Notes under the pieces: model-generated | The model's database searches: none | Told to the model about the DNA's origin: nothing | The model's input: only the letters and a program-made list of their open reading frames with translations | Assembly: GCA_029259605.1 (NCBI GenBank) | Contig: JAJDEV010000253.1 | Coordinates: 1-62,171 of the forward strand | Direction: 5' to 3' | Origin: Planctomycetota bacterium | GTDB lineage: Bacteria; Planctomycetota; UBA1135; GCA-002686595 | DNA: 62,171 nucleotides | Made by a program: the position numbers and the translations under genes | In this document: positions 1 through 9,025 of the stretch, in pieces | Layout: every line of letters starts with the position of its first letter | How positions within the stretch are numbered: the stretch's first letter is position 1

Positions 1-3000
1 ACTGGGGGGGCGCTTCACGTACTTTGTCGCGGCCTTATGTTTTGGGAAACCTTGCTGGGGGGCGCCAGGGGTCCCAGTTTGTCGGGGGAGGGTGGCCTGG
101 GCAAGTCGCGTCTCGCAGCAGAGGTCGCGGAGGCACTGCGCAGCAAGCGAGGGTGGGCGGCTGGGTTCTTTGATCCTCAATGCGCTAGCGCCTACAGATT
201 CGGAAGCAAAGGCACTTTGCTCATAATCGACAACCCCGAAGAACGGCTTCGCGCAGTCAAGAACTTCCTGAGCACGCTTGACCAGCTTCCTGATCAAGCC
301 AATGTCCGCGTCTTATTGATTAGTCGACAGGGGCTCGATTTCTGGCAGCCAATCATCGACGACACAAGGAGTACTTCTGCGTTCCAGGGCGCTGTTCTTG
401 CAATGCCAGGTTTGCGCTCGCTCGAGGATCGGTACGCCTTGTTCGAGGAGGCGCGGGCCAGGACCCCGAAAGAGACTACGAAGGCCATTGGACATGTTGG
501 GCTCGAGAGCTTTGAAGCTTGGAGCGAGCGAATTCCAGAGCATCACCGTCCGCTGTTCATCGTTGCCGCCGCGATCCACTGTGCCATACACCCCGAACAG
601 GACCTGCTGAGTCTGTCAGGGCCCGACGCCGTCAATGCTTTGGCCCGACGAGAGTTGGCTCGGCTCCGAAACGAGAGTGTAGAAGCTGGCATGGAGGCCC
701 ACGCGTTGCCGAGGCTCGTATCCCTCGCGATTCTTGGGGGCTCTCTCGACGCTCAACGACTTCGTAAGCTTGCCCGAGACGATGGGGACCTGGAAATTGG
801 AATTGCGCTGCCTTCCGACCGCGTGGTCGACCGCCTCCAAGCGATCGGACGCGTAAGTAGACGCGAGATTCTGGAGGCGCCTCGTCCCGATCTTGTGGCA
901 TCGGCTATCGCGACCGAGACCTTGCGGCAACGACCAAGTCGAGCTCCGGACTGGATTTGGTCGGCAATTGAGTCGGCGCCGGTGTCGGGATTCCGGCGAC
1001 TGGAGCGTCTGATCTGGGACGCCGATCTTGTCCTGAAGCTTGGCCGACCGAGCCTTAGGGACTGGCTCGAGCAGGCGTTTGAAGATCATCCGGATCGTTG
1101 TGCCCACTCGTCGGCTGTCTCCGGTGCGCAACACTCCCATGTCGTTGCAGGGGCTGCTGCCATCGTCGGGCGAAGCTTGGTTCGCGAAGCGAAGAGTGAA
1201 GGCGAGCGAGCCGCGCGACACCTAAGGCTAGCCAGCGACCTTACGAAAGCGGGACGTCGCGCGGAGGCTCTTGACGAGGCTGAGCGGGCTGTCGAGATCT
1301 ATCGGAGTCTTCAGAGTCAAGACCCCGGTGTTGTCGAGCCAGAGCTTGCTCTGAGCCTTGACGGGCTTGGCATTTGTCTTGGCGAGATCGGCCGATACGA
1401 TGACGCGGTCGTCGCGGTTGCGCAGGCTGTGGAGGTCTTCCGAAGCCTCGCGCGTCGCGACCCTGCGCGGTTCCAGCCAAGCCTGGCGGCAAGTCTTCTC
1501 CATCTAGGCAACCTGTCGGACGACGCAGGCCGCCATACGGATTCGCTCTCGGCGACCGAGGAAGTCGTCGACATCTACAGAGTCCTCGCGCGAGACAACC
1601 CGGCTCGGTTCGAGCGCGATCTCGCCGCGGCTCTCAACAGCGTCGGTTCGTGTTTCGGTAGCCTGGGACGCTACCGAGACGCGCTCGTTCCGATTCGTGC
1701 CGGAGTCGAGATAGCGCGCCGCCTTGCAGCGGAGAACCCCGCCCGGCATCTGGCGGATCTGGCGTCGCACCTTCAGAACCTAAGCACCGCTCTCAATTCA
1801 ACGGGAAACCCAACGGACGCGATTCTCGTCGGAGAGGAGGTCGTTAGCATCTGCCGGCGCCTCGCTCAGGATAACCAAACTCGCTTCGAGCCAAGGTTGG
1901 CCCAGAGCCTCCTCAACCTAGCCGTACTGCTCGGGGAGGTGGAGCGTCAGACTGACGCCCTGAGTCTGAACGAGGAAGCGGCTGCAGTCTACCGACGTCT
2001 CTCGAACGAAGTTCGTGGACGCTTCGACGCGGACCTTGCCGAGAGCCTCAATAGCCTCGCAATCCGACGGAGTGAGGTCGGCCGCGATGGGGAAGCCATC
2101 GCCCCAGCTGAAGAAGCGGTCCGAATCAGCCGACGCCTCGCGCAAGGGGATCCAATCGGATTCGGACCGGAGCTCTCATCGAGTCTAAACACCCTTGCGC
2201 TCTGTCTCAAGCGAGCGGGGCGCCCCAAGGAAGCGCTCGATTCATTCACGGAATCTGTCGCTATCGTTCGGCAGCTCACGCAAGAGCGCCCCGCTCGATT
2301 TGAGCCGCACTTGGCCGTATGTCTCAACAACTGTGCTGACCTGCAGTGCGATGTCGGACGTATCGACGACGCATTACCCTTGTGCGAGGAGGCCGTCGCG
2401 ATCTACCGCCGCTGCGCGCCCAGCAATCCGGCTCGCATCGAGCCCGACCTTGCCTCAAGCCTCAACAACCTGGCCACGCGCCTTCGCGGAGTCGGCCGGA
2501 ATGAGGATGCGCTCGCATTAGCTGAGGAGTCGGTTGAGATATACCGCCGTCTCATTCGCGATGATGCGATGCGCTTCGAAGCCGGATTCGGCACAAGCCT
2601 CGACACCGTTAGCACGCTCTTGGGCGAGGCGGGCGACATCGCTAGCGCGCTCGCCCACATCGAAGAAGCGGTACAAGTTCGACGACGTCTAGCAGAACGA
2701 GACCGGAACAAGTTTGAGCATGACCTCGCCGCAAGCTTGCACAATCTCGGCTTCCATCTCAGCTCTGCGGGACGCCCCGCGGAAGCCGTCGGGCCGACTG
2801 AGGAGGCTGTCGAGATCCGCCGACGAATCGCGGAGAGGGCCCCAGCTCGTTTCGAGCCTGAGCTCGCCGCCAGTCTCGACAGCCTGGGGGGGTATCTCTG
2901 CACAACTAAGCGATTCACAGAGGGCGTCGTTGCGTTCGAGGAAGCAGTTGCGCTGCGGCGGACGCACGCGGGGCAGCGCCCAGACTCCGAACTGGATCTC

Positions 3001-3387
3001 GCGTTGGGCCTGCAGAACCTCGGGCTCGGCCTCACCGTTGCGGGCCGACTTGGCAACGCGCTTGCAAAGTACGACGAGGCCGTGGGTTTGTGTCGGCGGC
3101 TTGTGCAGCAAGACCCGGGCCGTTTCGAGCCGGCGCTTGCTGCGAGCCTCAACTCCCGTGGCGTCGTCCTTTTTCACGCTGGGCGCCTAGCGGACGCGCT
3201 CGTTTCGGGCGAGGAAGCGGTCGAGATCCGTCGACGTCTGGCGCGAGCCGACCCCGCCGGCTTCGAGTTCGATCTAGCAACGAGCCTTCGAAACATCGCA
3301 AAGTGCTTTCGGCGACTCGGGCGTGACGACGATGCGCATGCCTGCGCTCGGGAGGCATCCGTCATCGACCAGCGCCGCGCGGAGTGA
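1..3387 (+). CDS. STAND-type P-loop ATPase with about 16 tetratricopeptide repeats, 5'-partial
   Basis: The first ATG in this frame is at 37, but the frame stays open to the left edge and the P-loop lies only about 20 residues after that ATG, so the true start and any N-terminal effector domain are probably outside the window. A Walker A motif (GEGGLGKS) is followed by a hydrophobic Walker B-like strand (LLIIDNPEE). The rest of the first 390 residues resembles the NTPase and winged-helix part of STAND proteins. From about residue 395 to the end there are roughly 16 repeats of about 47 residues, each carrying a core like AVEIYRRLA..DP.RFEPDLA.SL..L and GR..EAL, which are TPRs. STAND-TPR proteins are known as signalling or defence switches in which the repeats sense a ligand. 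Base composition is clearly less GC-rich than the following genes, and a tRNA fragment lies just downstream, both consistent with horizontal acquisition. The specific role is unknown. Confidence 0.82.
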   Translation, partial: TGGALHVLCRGLMFWETLLGGARGPSLSGEGGLGKSRLAAEVAEALRSKRGWAAGFFDPQCASAYRFGSKGTLLIIDNPEERLRAVKNFLSTLDQLPDQANVRVLLISRQGLDFWQPIIDDTRSTSAFQGAVLAMPGLRSLEDRYALFEEARARTPKETTKAIGHVGLESFEAWSERIPEHHRPLFIVAAAIHCAIHPEQDLLSLSGPDAVNALARRELARLRNESVEAGMEAHALPRLVSLAILGGSLDAQRLRKLARDDGDLEIGIALPSDRVVDRLQAIGRVSRREILEAPRPDLVASAIATETLRQRPSRAPDWIWSAIESAPVSGFRRLERLIWDADLVLKLGRPSLRDWLEQAFEDHPDRCAHSSAVSGAQHSHVVAGAAAIVGRSLVREAKSEGERAARHLRLASDLTKAGRRAEALDEAERAVEIYRSLQSQDPGVVEPELALSLDGLGICLGEIGRYDDAVVAVAQAVEVFRSLARRDPARFQPSLAASLLHLGNLSDDAGRHTDSLSATEEVVDIYRVLARDNPARFERDLAAALNSVGSCFGSLGRYRDALVPIRAGVEIARRLAAENPARHLADLASHLQNLSTALNSTGNPTDAILVGEEVVSICRRLAQDNQTRFEPRLAQSLLNLAVLLGEVERQTDALSLNEEAAAVYRRLSNEVRGRFDADLAESLNSLAIRRSEVGRDGEAIAPAEEAVRISRRLAQGDPIGFGPELSSSLNTLALCLKRAGRPKEALDSFTESVAIVRQLTQERPARFEPHLAVCLNNCADLQCDVGRIDDALPLCEEAVAIYRRCAPSNPARIEPDLASSLNNLATRLRGVGRNEDALALAEESVEIYRRLIRDDAMRFEAGFGTSLDTVSTLLGEAGDIASALAHIEEAVQVRRRLAERDRNKFEHDLAASLHNLGFHLSSAGRPAEAVGPTEEAVEIRRRIAERAPARFEPELAASLDSLGGYLCTTKRFTEGVVAFEEAVALRRTHAGQRPDSELDLALGLQNLGLGLTVAGRLGNALAKYDEAVGLCRRLVQQDPGRFEPALAASLNSRGVVLFHAGRLADALVSGEEAVEIRRRLARADPAGFEFDLATSLRNIAKCFRRLGRDDDAHACAREASVIDQRRAE

Positions 3388-3536
3388 GGAGCAGAAGGCT
3401 TCGACCCTGTTTGGCGAACTTCGGAGTCTCTACCGCGACACAGTGCACCGATTGCTCGTTGCCGCGTCACGTTGCGCGACCGGAAACGTTGCCGTAGACT
3501 CGCTAGTGAGGCTTGTCCTGGGCCGGTGGGACGTGG

Positions 3537-3578
3537 TTCCCAAGCTGAATGTCGAGGGTTCGAGTCCCTTCGCCCGCT
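3537..3578 (+). tRNA. 3' half of a tRNA-Gly(CCC); fragment, att-like
   Basis: The stretch reads as an anticodon loop TTCCCAA (anticodon CCC), the 3' anticodon stem GCTGA, a short variable loop, a T arm GAGGG-TTCGAGT-CCCTT, the 3' acceptor strand CGCCCGC and a discriminator T. The bases upstream (3500-3536) do not supply the matching 5' acceptor (GCGGGCG), a D arm or the 5' anticodon stem, so this is not a complete tRNA. Three-prime tRNA halves of this kind are typical attL/attR remnants of elements that integrate into tRNA genes. No CCA is encoded. Confidence 0.7.
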
Positions 3579-3659
3579 CGATGGCCGGGCGCAGGAGCGC
3601 GTGTTGCTCAATGCACGGGCGGCATGCCAACTGCAGCTCGGCGCTGATACCATCGCTCC

Positions 3660-4253
3660 ATGCGTCGCTCTCCGGCCGTAGCACTGCTCGCCGCAGCTTC
3701 GTGTTTCGCGGGACTGAACGCGTGCGCCGAATCCAGCCCTTCGTCCTCGATCCGCCGTTCGATGGCGACCGAAACACCGGCGCTGGACGACGTCCTGGCG
3801 GACCGTTGGCAACTGTCCGGCGACCTCGAGTTTTCCCGCGGACCCGTCGCACTCGACCGGCGTTCGAGTTGCGAGATCCGATCGGCCCGGTCTCAAATCG
3901 GCGACCTCATCGTGCAAGTCGTGGCCGATATGGAGGATGGGTCCGAGGGAAGCGCCCTCTACTTGCAATTCCGGGAGAAGCAGGAGCGATACGGTCTGAT
4001 CGGCAGCGGGGCCGTGTTCTCGATCGACGTGGCCGGAGGCATCTGGTGGTGGCGGGAACTCTCCGGTGACGTTCGCCTGGACGACGAGCCACGCAACGGC
4101 GGCTCACTTCGAATCGCAGTCGATGTCAGCGGATCCGTCGGCGATCGGCAACTGCAACTTCAGTCCAGCTTTCGATGTGTCCCCGGAGCCGGCGCACATC
4201 CGCTCGCCAAGTCGCTTGCTTGGTTCCGCGATGCTCCCGAACTTCGCGACTGA
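3660..4253 (+). CDS. small lipoprotein of unknown function
   Basis: The 197-residue product begins with a short positively charged n-region, a hydrophobic Ala/Leu stretch and a lipobox-like LNAC at about residues 19-22, so it is predicted to be a lipid-anchored envelope protein. The mature part is followed by a Ser-rich linker and a compact, Trp- and Gly-containing domain (IWWWRELSGDV) that may be beta-rich. I recognise no family. The ATG is the first in frame and places the signal peptide correctly. The gene stands alone between the tRNA fragment and a convergent hydrolase gene. Function not assigned. Confidence 0.6.
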   Translation: MRRSPAVALLAAASCFAGLNACAESSPSSSIRRSMATETPALDDVLADRWQLSGDLEFSRGPVALDRRSSCEIRSARSQIGDLIVQVVADMEDGSEGSALYLQFREKQERYGLIGSGAVFSIDVAGGIWWWRELSGDVRLDDEPRNGGSLRIAVDVSGSVGDRQLQLQSSFRCVPGAGAHPLAKSLAWFRDAPELRD

Positions 4254-4481
4254 ACGGCCGCGCCCCGGGTGCCTCGAGGGCCGGGGGTGCGGGCGCTGAA
4301 CGACGAGCACTTTCAAAGCAAGGGCTGTGGCCGCCGGACTCGCCATCGCAACGCTTGGAGGGACCGCGGCGCGTCGCAAGCAAGGTGCGCTTTGGACGCA
4401 GGCTCGGACCCGCGGGGCTCGCTGGTTCGCTCGCGCGCGCGCCGGGAGAATCATGCCAACGCGCTGACGATGACACGCCCC

Positions 4482-5324
4482 CTACCGGCGTCCGTCCAAG
4501 CGCTCGATCAATCCTCCGCCGAGCAGCTCGTCCAAGACGTGGCCGCCGCCCGGGATGACTTCGAGCGTGGTCTCGACGCCGAGTTTCTTCAGCTGCTCGT
4601 GCACGCGCTCGGACGAGCGGAGCCAGCCGGTGTCGTTGCTCCCGGCGATGAAGTGGATCGCTACGCCGGCGTCGCCTAGGCCGCGCAGCTCGTCCGCGTC
4701 ACGCGTTCGGGGATAACCGGGGATGCCCCAAGCCGAGTGGAAGAACTCGGGGTGGTCGACCACGGTGGCGAACGTGCCCGCGCTGTTCGCGCTGAAGCCG
4801 ACGGCGTGGAAGCGGCCGCCCTCGGGTGGAAAGCGCTGCTTCAAGGCCTCGAGGAACGCTTGCGACGCGCCGCGTAGCACCTCCGGCGAGTCCACCGCGA
4901 TCCAACCGCGCTGAACCGCGTCCTCGCCCCAGAACCGCGGCGGATCGTAGCCGGCCCCTCGGTTGCCGTCGCCCGGGCCGAGCAGAACGGGGTGTCGCGC
5001 TTCGGGGTCGTAGCCCACCGGGAGCCGATACGCGATCTTCGCGCGCTTCCCGCCGGCGAGTTCGAGCTCGTCGAAGACGGTCTCCGCCGGTAGCTCGAAG
5101 CGAGGATCGTCGCGGAGCGCCGCAAAGGCCGGATCCGCGGCCATTCGCTCGCGGTCCGAGAAGCTGGCGCGCTTCGCCCGCGTGAGCGCGGCGAAGGCCG
5201 CGTCGACTTCCCCCGCGCGCGCGTGACGTCGAGCGGCTTCGTAAGCGTCGAGCGCTGCGTTGGGACCTTGGGCATGGAGCGACGTGGCGAACAGAATCGG
5301 GGCGAGAAGAGGGAGGAGTTTCAT
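4482..5324 (-). CDS. secreted alpha/beta-hydrolase (esterase-like)
   Basis: A 280-residue protein with an N-terminal signal peptide ending near HAQG, then a short helical segment (about residues 25-80) and an alpha/beta-hydrolase core. The nucleophile elbow is GFSANSAG at about residue 172. A candidate acid lies in GSNDTGW and the catalytic His in GGGHVLDEL near the C terminus, giving the Ser-Asp-His order of the fold. The oxyanion region may be GPGDGNRGAG. It probably acts on an ester or peptide outside the cytoplasm or in the periplasm; the substrate cannot be read from the sequence. It is convergent with the upstream lipoprotein gene and separated by about 230 bases from glgC, so it is probably transcribed alone. 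Confidence 0.75.
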   Translation of the reverse strand: MKLLPLLAPILFATSLHAQGPNAALDAYEAARRHARAGEVDAAFAALTRAKRASFSDRERMAADPAFAALRDDPRFELPAETVFDELELAGGKRAKIAYRLPVGYDPEARHPVLLGPGDGNRGAGYDPPRFWGEDAVQRGWIAVDSPEVLRGASQAFLEALKQRFPPEGGRFHAVGFSANSAGTFATVVDHPEFFHSAWGIPGYPRTRDADELRGLGDAGVAIHFIAGSNDTGWLRSSERVHEQLKKLGVETTLEVIPGGGHVLDELLGGGLIERLDGRR

Positions 5325-5557
5325 CGTGGGTCAGTGCTTCGCGGGACGTCGAGGGGTAGTCCCGCGCGCGTCCACCGTGGACATGGAGGGCGCGCGACGC
5401 CGTGCCTTCGCCCGTGCGATCCGCGAACTCGGCCGGCACCCAACGTGCCCGCGTTCAGAGCGGACAGCTCCCACGCGACTCTCTGCACCTCGGTACGCGA
5501 ACCGGGTGTGGGCTTTGCCGACCGAGCGACGATGCCCCGAACGGCTGACCCGTCCGC

Positions 5558-6799
5558 CTAGAACCGATACCCCGGCGGCACGACCACGATGCCCGAGTCG
5601 CTCACCGTGAACCGCTCGCGGTCCGCCTCGAGGTCGTAGCCGATCTCGGTGCCCGGCGGGATTTCGGTCCACTTGTCGACGATGGCGCGTTTGAGTTTGG
5701 CGCCCTCGCCGATGCGGACGCCGCTGAAGATCACGGACTCTTCGACTCGGCTGCCTTCACTCAGGACGCAGCGGTCGGAGACGATCGAGCGCTTGACCGA
5801 GCCGCCGGAGACGACGGCGCCGGAGCACAGCATCGAGTCCGCGACCTCGGCGTTCAGGACCGTCTTGGCCGGCGGGTTGTTGTGCCACAGCGTGTAGATC
5901 GGCCACTCGAGGTCGTAGAGGTTGAGCTGCGGCTCGAGGTTGCAGAGGTCGAGGTTGGCGTCGTAGTAGGCGTCGATCGTGCCGACGTCGCGCCAGTACG
6001 GTTTCGGCGCGCCGTGCAGGTCGGTGAAGTGGTGCACGTAGACCGGGGACTCGCCGATCATCCGCGGGATGATGTCCTTGCCGAAGTCGTGGCTGCTCTC
6101 GGCGCCGAGGTCCGCGTCCTCCTGGAGGCGTCGGACGAGCTCGTCGGTCTCGAAGATGTAGATGCCCATCGACGCGAGGCACACGCCGGGGTCGCCGGGC
6201 AGCTCCTTGCCGTGCTCGGGCTTCTCCTCGAACGAGAGCGCGCGGCCGTTCTCGTTCGTCTCGAGGATGCCGAACTGCCCGCTGTCCTTGGCGTCGATCC
6301 GGACGGCACCGATCGTGAGCGCCGCCTCGCTCTCGATGTGCTCCCGCAGCATGCGACCGTAGTCCATGCTGTAGATGTGGTCGCCGGAGAGGATGACGAC
6401 GTGCCGCGGCCGTTCGCTCTGCAGCGTGTCGAAGTTGTGGAAGATGGCGTCCGCCGTGCCCTCGTACCACTTCCCGAGCCCCTGGTGGTGCGGCGGGCGG
6501 ACGCTGATGAACTGCTCGAGCCGGCGCGGGAGGAAGTTCCAGCCGAAGCGGATGTGCTCGTCGAGCGAGCGCGCCTGGTACTGCGTCAGGACGTAGATGC
6601 GGCGCAGTCCCGAGTTGATGCAGTTCGACAGCGTGAAGTCGATGATGCGGTACGCGCCGCCGAACGGGACGGCGGGCTTGGCGCGCGCGGTCGTCAGCGG
6701 CTTGAGCCGCGAGCCCGCGCCGCCGGCGAGAATCAGCGTCAGCGTGTCTCTGAGCTCGGTCGTGAGCGGGGTGAACGCTTGGGAAATCGCGGCGGTCAT
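5558..6799 (-). CDS. glgC: glucose-1-phosphate adenylyltransferase (ADP-glucose pyrophosphorylase)
   Basis: Makes ADP-glucose from glucose-1-phosphate and ATP, the committed step of bacterial glycogen synthesis. The 413-residue product has the nucleotidyltransferase signature AGGAGSRLKPLT near residue 25, then FGGAYRIIDF and SNCINSGL, the central GTADAIFHNFDT region and a C-terminal left-handed beta-helix of hexapeptide character (residues about 300-400) ending in PPGYRF. Length is typical for GlgC. The reading frame continues upstream, but the ATG at 6799 is preferred because an AGGAGG-type ribosome site (complement of 6802-6809) lies just before it and the family N terminus begins there. 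It is divergent from the debranching enzyme at 7007, so the roughly 200-base gap should carry both promoters. With the next four genes it forms a glycogen block. Confidence 0.96.
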   Translation of the reverse strand: MTAAISQAFTPLTTELRDTLTLILAGGAGSRLKPLTTARAKPAVPFGGAYRIIDFTLSNCINSGLRRIYVLTQYQARSLDEHIRFGWNFLPRRLEQFISVRPPHHQGLGKWYEGTADAIFHNFDTLQSERPRHVVILSGDHIYSMDYGRMLREHIESEAALTIGAVRIDAKDSGQFGILETNENGRALSFEEKPEHGKELPGDPGVCLASMGIYIFETDELVRRLQEDADLGAESSHDFGKDIIPRMIGESPVYVHHFTDLHGAPKPYWRDVGTIDAYYDANLDLCNLEPQLNLYDLEWPIYTLWHNNPPAKTVLNAEVADSMLCSGAVVSGGSVKRSIVSDRCVLSEGSRVEESVIFSGVRIGEGAKLKRAIVDKWTEIPPGTEIGYDLEADRERFTVSDSGIVVVPPGYRF

Positions 6800-7006
6800 G
6801 TTCCTCCTCGGACACCCTAAGAATGCCGTGACTTCCCGCGTCTGGGTAGTGATCCGTTCGCTCGGCCGGCAGATGTTCGCGAAGTCTTGATCGGGCGGCC
6901 GGCGAACTCGCGCTCCGCGCGGGATTGCGGCGCGCGCGCACGCTACGCTATCGGGTCGGCCCAACGGCATCCAACAGCGCAACCAACGCTCCGACTCCCC
7001 CCCACG
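6800..7006. promoter_or_regulatory. divergent intergenic region between glgC and the debranching-enzyme gene
   Basis: About 207 bases separate the two divergent start codons of the glycogen genes, so promoters for both directions must lie here. The glgC Shine-Dalgarno is clear at its left end. I do not see convincing -35/-10 pairs or an operator palindrome by eye. Confidence 0.45.
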
Positions 7007-9025
7007 ATGAGCGCCCTCTTCTCGATCGAAACGTCCGCACCGAACGCCTCCGCAGCGCCGTGGACCCGCGCGCGCGGACTCGAACTCGAATGGCTCGCGA
7101 CGAACGGGCTCGGCGACTACGCGTCCGCCAACGTGTTGCTCTGCCCGACGCGGCGCTATCACGGCTTGCTCGTCGCGCGACCCGAGGGGCGCGAGAAGCG
7201 CTACGTCTTCCTGTCTCGCTTCGAGGAGCGCGTCACGCGCAACGGATCCCCGGCGGCGGACCTGTCGATGGCGCGGTTCGGCGACGTCTTCTCGCCGCTC
7301 GGCGACGAGCGCCTGCGCTCGTTCGAATCGACGACGCATCCGCGTTGGACGTACGCGCTCGAGGACGACGCCGAGTCGAACGCCGGACGCTGCCGCATCC
7401 GGCGCGAAGTGCAGATGGTTCGCGACGCGCGAACGGTGCTGTGCCGCTATTCGGCGGACGGCGACGTCGAGGGCCTCGAGCTCGAGCTGCGCCCGTTCCT
7501 GCCGTTCCGCGAGGCCGACGATCTGACGGTTCGGAACGACGCGCTCGACCCGACCGTGACGCGCGTCGACGCGGGCCTCGAGTGCGAGCCGTACGCGGGG
7601 CTGCCGCGCTTGCACATCCGGTGCAGCAGCGCGTTCGAGTACGAGCACGCGCCGACGTGGTACGAAGGGCTCGACCTCGAGGTCGAACGCGCGCGCGGAT
7701 TCCCCGATCGCGAGGACCACTTCACTCCGGGCGTGCTGCGCGTTCCGCTCGATCAACCGTTCGTCATCGCCGTCAGCATCGACGGAACGCCGGGCGATCC
7801 GGTGCCGGCGTGGAACCGCGAGGAGAAGCGGCGCAAGAAGGCGCTGGCCGCGGCGCGCGCCGACGACTCGGAACCGTCGGCCGTGCGGCTCGCGTTCACC
7901 GCCGACGACTTCCTCGTCCGCACACCGGCGCGCCTCGCCGTCGACGCGGGCTTCCCGTGGTTCACCGAGTGGGGCCGCGACACGTTCATCTCGCTGCCTG
8001 GGCTGACGCTCGGCCGCGGCCGGATCGACGTGTGCGAGGAGGTGCTGACGCGCAGCATCGAGGTCCTGCAGGACGGGCTCCTACCGAACATCTTCGGGCT
8101 GAGCCGCGCGTCGAGCCACTATGGCTCGGTCGACGCGTCGCTCTGGTTCGCGCGCGCCGTTCAACTCTACGAGAGCGAAGGCGGCGACACCGAGCGCATC
8201 GTCGACGAGTACCTGCCGGCGCTGCTCGAGATCGCGACGTCCTATTGGGACGGCACCGGGCTCGGCGTGCGCGCCGACGACGGCGGGCTGATCCAGGCGG
8301 GTGACGACACGCTGAATCCGACCTGGATGGACGCGCGCACTCCCGCCGGACCGGTGACGCCGCGCTCGGGCTGCGCGGTGGAGATCAACGCCCTCTGGTA
8401 TTCGCTGCTGCAACACGTCGAGGGCTTGTGCGAGTCGACCGGCGAGCGCAAGCAGGCGCGGACCTGGAAGGCGCGGCGTCGCACGGCGAAGCGCACGTTC
8501 CTCGAGCGGTTCTGGCTCGAGGGCGACGCGCGCCTCGCCGACCTCTGGTCGGACGGCGAGGTCGACGCGCGCGTGCGCCCCAACATGGTGATCGCCGCCG
8601 CGCTCGAACACAGCCCGCTGACCCGCAAGCAGCGCGCGGGCACGGTGGCGCGCGCGAAGAGCGAGCTCTTGACGACGCGCGGCCTGCGCACGCTCGCCGC
8701 GAACGATCCCGCGTACCGCGGCCGGTACGAGGGCGGCCCGGTCGAACGCGATGGCGCGTACCACCAGGGCACGGTTTGGCCGTGGTTGTTCGGCTTCTAC
8801 GTCGAGGCGACGCTGCGCGGCGTCGGGACGACGCGCACCGTGCGCGACGAGCTGGAAGCGACGTGGAACGAGATCGTGCTCGAGCTCGACCGCGCCGGGA
8901 TCCACCACGTGTCCGAGGTCTTCGACGGAGACGCGCCGCACCGACCGAACGGGACGATCGCGCAGGCGTGGAACACGGCGGAGCTGCTCCGCGCGCGGCG
9001 CATGCTGCGCCGCGGGCACGCATGA
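7007..9025 (+). CDS. amylo-alpha-1,6-glucosidase / glycogen debranching enzyme
   Basis: Hydrolyses alpha-1,6 branch points of glycogen. The 672-residue product has the N-terminal beta-rich domain of archaeal/bacterial-type debranching enzymes (RGLELEWLATNGLGDYAS near the start, RRYHGLL at about 50) and a C-terminal (alpha/alpha)6 catalytic barrel (about 285-665). In the barrel FPWFTEWGRDTFISLPG lies at about residue 318, LPNIFG at about 360, PTWMDAR at about 437 and the YHQGTVWPWL motif near residue 585. The Asp of EWGRD and acidic residues of the WMDAR region are the probable active-site residues. The frame is open farther upstream, but the ATG at 7007 matches the family start. Its stop overlaps the next start by four bases (ATGA), indicating translational coupling with the GT4 gene. 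Confidence 0.92.
   Translation: MSALFSIETSAPNASAAPWTRARGLELEWLATNGLGDYASANVLLCPTRRYHGLLVARPEGREKRYVFLSRFEERVTRNGSPAADLSMARFGDVFSPLGDERLRSFESTTHPRWTYALEDDAESNAGRCRIRREVQMVRDARTVLCRYSADGDVEGLELELRPFLPFREADDLTVRNDALDPTVTRVDAGLECEPYAGLPRLHIRCSSAFEYEHAPTWYEGLDLEVERARGFPDREDHFTPGVLRVPLDQPFVIAVSIDGTPGDPVPAWNREEKRRKKALAAARADDSEPSAVRLAFTADDFLVRTPARLAVDAGFPWFTEWGRDTFISLPGLTLGRGRIDVCEEVLTRSIEVLQDGLLPNIFGLSRASSHYGSVDASLWFARAVQLYESEGGDTERIVDEYLPALLEIATSYWDGTGLGVRADDGGLIQAGDDTLNPTWMDARTPAGPVTPRSGCAVEINALWYSLLQHVEGLCESTGERKQARTWKARRRTAKRTFLERFWLEGDARLADLWSDGEVDARVRPNMVIAAALEHSPLTRKQRAGTVARAKSELLTTRGLRTLAANDPAYRGRYEGGPVERDGAYHQGTVWPWLFGFYVEATLRGVGTTRTVRDELEATWNEIVLELDRAGIHHVSEVFDGDAPHRPNGTIAQAWNTAELLRARRMLRRGHA

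Noticed and set aside
3506..3578. A complete tRNA-Gly gene
   Set aside because: The 5' acceptor strand, D arm and 5' anticodon stem are absent upstream of 3537.
3430..3852. Minus-strand open frames giving GLEPSTFSLG and RRDSNPR-type peptides
   Set aside because: These are the well-known spurious translations of the 3' half of a tRNA; the DNA is explained by the tRNA-Gly fragment at 3537-3578.
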